Shown: in pieces, positions 58,418 through 64,000 of the stretch | Layout: the number at the start of each line of letters is the position of its first letter | Position numbering within the stretch: the first letter of the stretch is position 1 | NCBI GenBank assembly: GCA_037893225.1 | Contig: JAZGUH010000356.1 | Location: 310,001 to 374,000 of the forward strand | DNA length: 64,000 bases | Source: Hippasteria phrygiana | Lineage: Eukaryota > Echinodermata > Asteroidea > Valvatida > Goniasteridae | Direction of reading: 5' to 3' | Translations under genes and position numbers: made by a program | The notes under the pieces: generated by a model | Database searches by the model: none | What the model saw: the letters and a program-made list of their open reading frames with translations, nothing else | What the model was told of the DNA's origin: nothing

Positions 58418-58559
58418 GGTTTCTTTAGACGTAGTGTACAGAAAAACATGCAATACACATGCCACCGAGACAAAAAATGCGTCATCAACAAAGTCACCAG
58501 AAATCGCTGTCAGTACTGTCGGCTCCAGAAGTGCTTTGATGTCGGAATGTCCAAAGATT
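58418..58559 (+). CDS. RAR: RAR exon: second zinc finger
   Basis: The acceptor is TCCAAATGCAG (ending 58417), the donor |GTGAGT (58560). 142 bases: 47 codons plus one. It begins [15 protein letters not shown], completes the P-box helix, then gives the second Cys4 module (Cys of YTC, KKC, RCQYC) with D-box HRDKK, and ends [12 protein letters not shown] plus one base at the start of the C-terminal extension. The match to vertebrate RARs as known is nearly complete across the domain. The next RAR exon (hinge with a basic stretch, then the ligand-binding domain) is not found downstream to 64000. The next exon must begin with two bases completing the split codon. Confidence 0.96.
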
Positions 58560-58964
58560 GTGAGTATAACTGATGTTCAGCAATTGCCTTTTGAAAGTGA
58601 ATGCGCACTGTTTTCTTTGGGAACTCAGTTTCCATATGGCAGAGTTGTAACCAAGTCATTTTTTTTTCAAGTCCAGTCAAGTCCCAAATCAATTTTGTTG
58701 TATTTATTTAGATTTAGATTTACTTATTCAACACACCGTCATGGCTCTCAAGCCAAAGTAAAGGTGTGGTACATTGAAATAAAAATAAAAATAAAATGGG
58801 CTATTAAACTAACATATAAAAAAGGAAACCAAACATTGATAGTAAAATATCAGACGAATTAAAAATATTAAATTAAGACATCACAATAAGAAACAATTAT
58901 ACTTAGACAAAGATATAAACATTCTGATTCTAAAATAGGATATATGGGAAGAAAATCTCATTAT
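58560..58964 (+). other. RAR intron start
   Basis: GTGAGT donor, then AT-rich DNA. 58710-58960 probably belongs to the 3' tail of the LINE that follows (minus strand), with (AAATA)n at 58777-58797. Confidence 0.5.
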
Positions 58965-59560
58965 TTAACAAATCGATATTAGAAAAGGGACTGGGCTTTT
59001 TAGAAATCTTTTAGTTCTAGCGGGAAACTGCGAAATTTTATTACTTGACCTCAAACACCTGCCGTGATTTTCCAAACATGTTGGGGGAACCAGGGAGCTA
59101 CATGTAGTATGGGGATTGGTTTTGAGCCCTTTAGCGAAATTCTGACAATGCTGCAACCTCCTATTAGCAAGGGAGACTAAATTACAACGTTGCAAGTCAA
59201 CTTTATAATTCTCAGACTTGTCACCCAAAATGATTTTGCTAGCCCTTTTCTGGATGGCCGATAACTTGTTGGATTGTTCCATGGTAATACTCGAATGCCA
59301 AATAACGTCCGGCATATTCCAGGGTAACATTACCACTGTATACAATTCTAAGCTCATCAGCCTCAAACCCAAACCTCTTAAGTGTCCTTAAAATAAAAAG
59401 TCTCCTGTTCGCCTCAGCCAACATGTCTTTAACTTGACAGTTCCATTTAAGATCACTCTGGAGCCAAATACCTAAAACCTTAGATTCTGAAACAAATGTC
59501 AGCGGTTCAGTGTCAATTCTGATCTCATTAAAGTTAGGGGGCATTTTGCTAAAATACACT
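58965..59560 (-). pseudogene. LINE reverse-transcriptase C-terminus, frameshifted
   Basis: Two overlapping minus-strand frames (59559-59239 and 59372-58965) together carry the usual C-terminal LINE ORF2 motifs in order: SKVLGIWLQSDLKWN, a RRLFILRTLKRFG helix, TLEYA, WHSSIT, and then IQKRASKIILG. This pattern is typical of CR1/RTE/Jockey-like retrotransposons. The catalytic YADD region lies further 5' and is absent, so it is a 5'-truncated copy. A frameshift near 59300 inactivates it. Confidence 0.85.
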
Positions 59561-61005
59561 TGAAGGGCTTTTTTTCAAGTCAAGTCAAGTCAAGTCACAA
59601 GTCATTTTTTTTTACCTTTAGTTTCTGTCTTCAACATGCTTAATTTACAATGAAGCTTCCATGGACAAGCCAGTTTTGTACATATGCCATCTGTAATGGG
59701 CCATATCTTGAGATCCAATTAAGCTAGACCTAGGATTTTTTCAGGATTATTTCTAAACACCCTACTCATCAACACTAGGTAAACACAAATTCTCTAGAAT
59801 TGTAGGAGGTGGGTGAACAATCACCTTAAACTTGGGTTAACTTTTTTTTTTGAACCACCCTGTATCACACAAATGTACAAGTATATGCAGTTAGTCGGAA
59901 GTTTACACACTATTGGAAACTGTTCTTTTAATTCCTTCAGTCACAGAGTTTTACATAAATATGAAGTTCTGTTTTTAAAAGCCCTTCCTCCATGCATCTA
60001 TGTAATCTGTAGAACCTGCTGAGTTAGGGATTTGTTTGCAGAATTGAGGTGTATGTCAAGTTTTTGCTGCAACTCGACATCTTCTGCAAATGTACAAAAA
60101 CTACTGATTCATTCAAAACTAATTGGATGGAACTTCTAATTAGTCCAGAACGTGGGCAGTTCTCACCCGATCTATTCTTACAGCCGTAAATTTGATGTGT
60201 CATCGTGATTTAAGTCTATGCCGGCTGTCACATTTCTAATGTTGTTAGCTGTGGTGTGACACCAGGAACGATGTTAATGGTTAGCAAAACAGCTCAATAA
60301 ATTGACTCTTTTAAGGGTTATCTTCCGCAATACCGACTGCCATCATTCAAACATGATTTGCCCTGGTGATTAAACCAACATGTGAAGGCCGTGACTAATC
60401 CCAATGTGTAGCCAGGGTCGACTTTGGTGACTCTTTGAAACTTCAATCCCAGAAATAGCCCCTGTAATCTCCTACGGGCATGCTGGTGGATGGGAATTGG
60501 CCAACTTTGGTTAGCGTTTTTGGTAACATTCTCAGAGTTAACCCCCCAATTTGAGCGCAGAATCACATGGACTAGATTGCCTGCTCGCTTGGGGAGATCG
60601 TAGATTGAACTCGGCGCCCAGCGAAGCTGTGGTTGGTCGGGTCCGACCTTTGCTTCCCTGGGTGAGCCGGGTTGAGGATCAAGGATAAGGAGTGCCAGCC
60701 TAAACTTTCCATTTCGGTTCTGATGGTGCAGAATCGAAAGTTTAAATAGTGTCACAAGAGCGCGCGGGCGGGCGTGCACGCAGAGAAATCCGGAGAGAAA
60801 AACAGTGGGGTATCATTGTTTCACTCATTGGGCAGAAACCACAAAATCCGCAGTGTCATTAACTGGGTTATTTGCTATCAAAACAGATGACTGCCATATT
60901 TACATATCTGTAGGAAAAAGGTGCAGTGCAACAGACTACATGTTCATTTTCCATTTGTGTACTGGCACAAGTTTTCATTCTTAAAGCAAAAATTCAAGTC
61001 CATTA
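59561..61005. other. Non-coding; one unassigned ORF
   Basis: (AAGTC)n at 59574-59592. A 153-codon minus-strand ORF at 60318-60779 has no recognised domain and no splice or start context, so it is left unassigned. No other feature. Confidence 0.35.
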
Positions 61006-61735
61006 TTAGTGACTGATTCTATTAGCCGTATCTTTCCTCGCCAAAGCGTTCGTATACCAAATGCCTACATTATCAATCCCCATTGTGTCAGATGTGCCCC
61101 AAAAAACCCACATGTAGCACTTGATCTTTGGCCAAATGGAACATGCCAGATTTATAAGCAAGTGCAGAACAGTAATGAGTTGATCAAATACAGAAACGCC
61201 ATGCTCAAATCTTTGTGACATATGGACTTAACTGTAGCAGAAATGTTGTTATATTTCCACCAATTTTGTTTGTACATGTACTTAATATGTCAGTCGTACA
61301 TGTACTTCAGAAACATCATTTGCCATCTGCACTCGAAAATGAACTCAATTAATATCCTGAAGATGTCGCTGTCAGAAGTTTTCTGATCAAAAAGGAAAGT
61401 GTGCTCTTTTATTGCCCGGCGAATAATCATGAAAAGACCTTTAAATCGATGGCGTGGGTTTCTTCCTCTCGCCGCACATGGATTATTCATCATGTGACAT
61501 GATTCATTGAGCAGGACGTGCCAGACGCTCTTTAATTGTGGGTCTGCAATTAGGATTGACTTGCGTGTGTGGCCAAGCGTTCGGGCAGTTGTTCCTCAAG
61601 GGTTTATCAACATTTCCCTCACATGCGATGTTCGCTGCTCGACTATTTTTGCTCTTTCCAAGTCTGTGGTTGGTGGTTTGGGGCGTCTGTGTGTTTGTTT
61701 TGTTTGTTTTGTTTGTTTTTTAGGTTTTTGTATGC
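61006..61735. other. Non-coding, nothing recognised
   Basis: A (TTGTT)n microsatellite lies at 61694-61718. No gene recognised. Confidence 0.4.
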
Positions 61736-61737
61736 AT

Positions 61738-62240
61738 GTTTACCCCAAACGAGGCTAAAAGCCTCTCGAGGAACAAAGCTACCAAAAGAAAAAAAATGAA
61801 AGATGCAGGAGGTTAATGTTCATCTTGCAGATGAAAGGAAGATAAAACTAAACATGCACCAGACAAAGAATTCCATAGAGATTCAAAACGAGGGAAAAAG
61901 CTATTGGCATAGCTTTTTGTTCTACGTCTAGGTGTGGTGAGAACAGGCAGAATGCCAAGTTTCAGGCTCAAACACCCTAACTGGAGGAACCAAGCTGGAC
62001 AAGCCGGTGAAACATTTACCATGAAAATATCTGAACAGACTAAGAGTAGCAACAGATCTCCGGTGAGAGAGTGATTGTAAATATGAGCCCAACTCTTCTC
62101 CAACCAAATTAACAATGCGCTTCTGTACTCTATCTAATAAAGATAAGTGACAAGCAGAAGCACCAGCCCAGATGTGGGAACAGTACTCCATAAAAGGAAA
62201 TAGTTGTTGGTGTTGAAAGCATATGTTTGGCATCAGCAAG
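61738..62240 (-). pseudogene. LINE reverse-transcriptase C-terminus, decayed
   Basis: Minus-strand frames 62239-61928 and 62115-61813 hold MEYCSHIWAGA, LLDRVQKRIVNLVG, LSHRRSVATLSLFRYFHGKC, LVPPVRV, and in another frame TKSYANSFFPRFESLWNSL. These are the ordered C-terminal motifs of a marine-invertebrate LINE ORF2 (Jockey/CR1 clade type). It is 5'-truncated and frameshifted. 61738-61800 is its 3' non-coding end, matching 3796-4080. Confidence 0.88.
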
Positions 62241-62560
62241 TTATAGTGTCTTGCATATGTTGTTGTCGAGACCCGAATGTGAAACAGGAAAAGTAAGTTT
62301 TGTGCAAGCGATTGCAGTCACGACAAAGATTACTTTAATCATGGAGAAATAAGACACAGGGAGTTTGAACAGCCCGCCAAGCCCCCCACAGGGTACTTAC
62401 TGGCCAATTAGCGACCCTGGCTGACCAGTGGTAAAGGCATGGAGGCCTCCCGCTGCGCGACAGATTTACGACCGTGATAAGATCTCTTTGCTCTCAAGGT
62501 TTGGTACCGATGACAACCGCACACTGGAGAAACGAATTGCTTGTGCGTTCAATAGTGAAT
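62241..62560. other. Non-coding, nothing recognised
   Basis: May contain the upstream part of the promoter-like region that follows. Confidence 0.35.
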
Positions 62561-62579
62561 ACTTTACGAACAAGCAAAC

Positions 62580-62704
62580 GAAACAATGTTCGCATGCGCA
62601 GTAGCTCTTTGTCGCTTATACACGCGAGCCATCTTGAAAAATCTATGCGCATTGAGAGTCTGAATCCGCCGATGTTTCTTTTGTCAAAATCCGACATTCA
62701 CATG
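62580..62704 (+). promoter_or_regulatory. Promoter-like region with splice donor
   Basis: CGCATGCGCAG (62591-62601, NRF1-like) and GAGCCATCTTG (62627-62637, YY1-like) lie 26 bp apart, a pairing seen at TATA-less start sites. An open stretch then ends at CACATG|GTAAGT (donor at 62705). It may be the first exon of another gene or an internal promoter. No product is recognised. Confidence 0.35.
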
Positions 62705-63320
62705 GTAAGTTGTGTTCATAAAGCTTTTAGAATATGAATAATATAAACGTGGAAATATAGTCGCATATTTTTATGATTTTGAGCACTTTGGGCCGAGTTT
62801 GGCCAGCTGGAAATCGAATGTTTAGCTCTCGATAGTTTGGTCTACTCGTTCGTGTGTAGATTGACGGTGTGCGGTGTGGTGCATTTTTGTGGAGGGCGAA
62901 AATAAAATCGAACTTTTTCGAAACTTACGTGCCTTTTCAATAAATCTGTATGGGTCTGCCATCCTTCCCGGATGTATTTCTACTACTAAATTTGAGTATT
63001 TAGGCGTGTATTTTGATAATTTGATCATTTTAAACGGGTGTAAAACATTTTCATGCATTTCGTGGAGGAAAGAGTTCCATATCCGGCAATCCCGGAGACC
63101 TCGTGCACAAAGTCTATGGGCCAAGTTTTTTCAAAAAAATAAGTTAAAATGTTTTCCCTCCTAAATGCGTTTTTCTTCATCAGATTTACACTTTTTTGTA
63201 GTTTTTAAGTCATGTTAAGGGGAAATAAGTGAACTCTTTCCGCCGTGGATGGTGGACATGTTTTTTGTTTGTTTTTTTGTTTATTTTTATTATTATTTTT
63301 TTGTATGCAAGCTAGCCCCA
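62705..63320. other. Non-coding, nothing recognised
   Basis: No ORF with recognised features. T-runs near 63262-63301. Confidence 0.4.
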
Positions 63321-63430
63321 AACTAACCCTATACTAGCTTGAAAATTCCAGCTCTAGGCTCATGACATGTGAGATTCGCCATTTAGAGCTGGAAGGAATT
63401 CTATAATAGGGTTTGTTAGGGTTGGTTTAG
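63319..63430. repeat. Inverted repeat (foldback)
   Basis: AAACTAACCCTATACTAGC...TTCCAGCTCTA (63320-63356) is partly complementary to TAGAGCTGGAA...AATAGGGTTTGTTAGGGTT (63384-63423). Short, non-coding. Confidence 0.6.
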
Positions 63431-63741
63431 ATCTTGCCGATATCTTCCGTTTCCCTGAATATATCAACCAAACCTTGCCGGCAGAGTAGTCATTCATGCA
63501 GCTTGTCCTCCCCTCAAAATTAGAATATGCTCAAGTTAAACCCGAAAAAAAATAAACACGATTTATACATCAACAAATTTATTTAGTTATTTAAAAAAAA
63601 AAGAATTTGCTAACATTTTTGTAACAATTTTCTGAGGTTGATTTTAGATCATTATTATTATGATTATTATTAAAAAAAAACAAATTGGCTATCTTAACAT
63701 GAAAGTCTGATTTGTATCTGTTCTCTTCGTTTTATTTTCAG

Positions 63742-63780
63742 GGATCAAGAGCAGGCATCTGTTTCCATGTCACCCCAGAG
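63742..63780 (+). other. Possible exon of unknown gene
   Basis: A strong pyrimidine tract and TTTTCAG (ending 63741) precede an open stretch. A GTATAC donor-like site follows CAGAG at 63780; read-through stays open to 63943. In phase 0, which is what the donor at 62704 would need, it reads GSRAGICFHVTPE. In the phase needed after the RAR exon it reads IKSRHLFPCHPR, which does not match the conserved RAR hinge. Confidence 0.2.
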
Positions 63781-64000
63781 GTATACGAGAGTGGTTTGGA
63801 CAAAAATCAAAAAGAATTGTACATGGTAGTTTTTCTATTTTATTATGAAACACAATGTCAATTTTTTTCCAAAATCAAGTCTATGTACATTATTAACAAT
63901 GATCAAACCAATAGCCAAATTGTACCCATCCCGACTGTAATATAGATTCTGATATCCATGTTAAAAACTCTACAAGGACTTCAGATTAACCTCTTGACTT

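Noticed and set aside
60318..60779. 153-codon minus-strand ORF as a gene
   Set aside because: No domain, no convincing start or splice context, and within the length expected for rare chance ORFs in 64 kb.
63742..63943. Next RAR exon after 58559
   Set aside because: In the required phase the translation lacks the conserved basic hinge that follows MSK in RARs.

Overview
This is animal (metazoan) genomic DNA. It is AT-rich and repeat-laden, with one recognisable protein-coding gene spread over introns that obey GT/AG. That gene is a retinoic acid receptor (RAR, nuclear receptor subfamily NR1B). Two exons encode its complete zinc-finger DNA-binding domain (56738-56934 and 58418-58559, + strand). 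A phase-compatible upstream exon rich in glutamine (48726-49133) probably encodes part of its N-terminal A/B region. The hinge and ligand-binding domain are not in the window and should lie to the right of 64000. RARs occur in deuterostomes and some lophotrochozoans. Together with abundant TACATG repeats, tRNA-derived SINEs and no vertebrate repeat families, this suggests a marine invertebrate, most likely an echinoderm, hemichordate, amphioxus or mollusc. I cannot name the species.

Layout: 1-48.7 kb is non-coding (intron and/or upstream DNA), packed with small mobile elements. A possible 25-bp first coding exon ends at a GTAAGT donor at 15353 in a compatible phase; this is a hypothesis. 48.7-58.6 kb holds the three RAR exons. 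58.6-64 kb is the following intron or intergenic DNA, with two decayed LINE 3' ends (minus strand) and a promoter-like stretch with NRF1- and YY1-like motifs and a GTAAGT donor at 62704.

Mobile-element content: (i) two Helitron-like elements (29896-~32290 and 43428-~45460, both minus strand) with a CTAG-T 3' end and subterminal hairpin, filled with tandem units carrying 31 exact TGACGTCA (CRE) palindromes; a third copy of the same 3' end sits at 54410-54457. (ii) A large set of TTAA-flanked, CCC...GGG-ended piggyBac-like MITEs in at least four groups, one built around a GGATTTTGGAGGATT minisatellite, with pairs of elements sharing a single TTAA. (iii) Other terminal-inverted-repeat or foldback elements, several nested. 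(iv) tRNA-derived SINEs. (v) LINE 3' fragments, minus strand. (vi) Minisatellites and long C/G homopolymers.

How it works together: the gene would make a retinoid-responsive transcription factor that binds DNA with RXR. Its introns contain nuclear-receptor half-site arrangements (DR4 at 34175, DR1 at 54179, an ERE-like IR3 at 21115) and the CRE arrays. These could be regulatory, but most lie in repeats and no function is shown by sequence alone.
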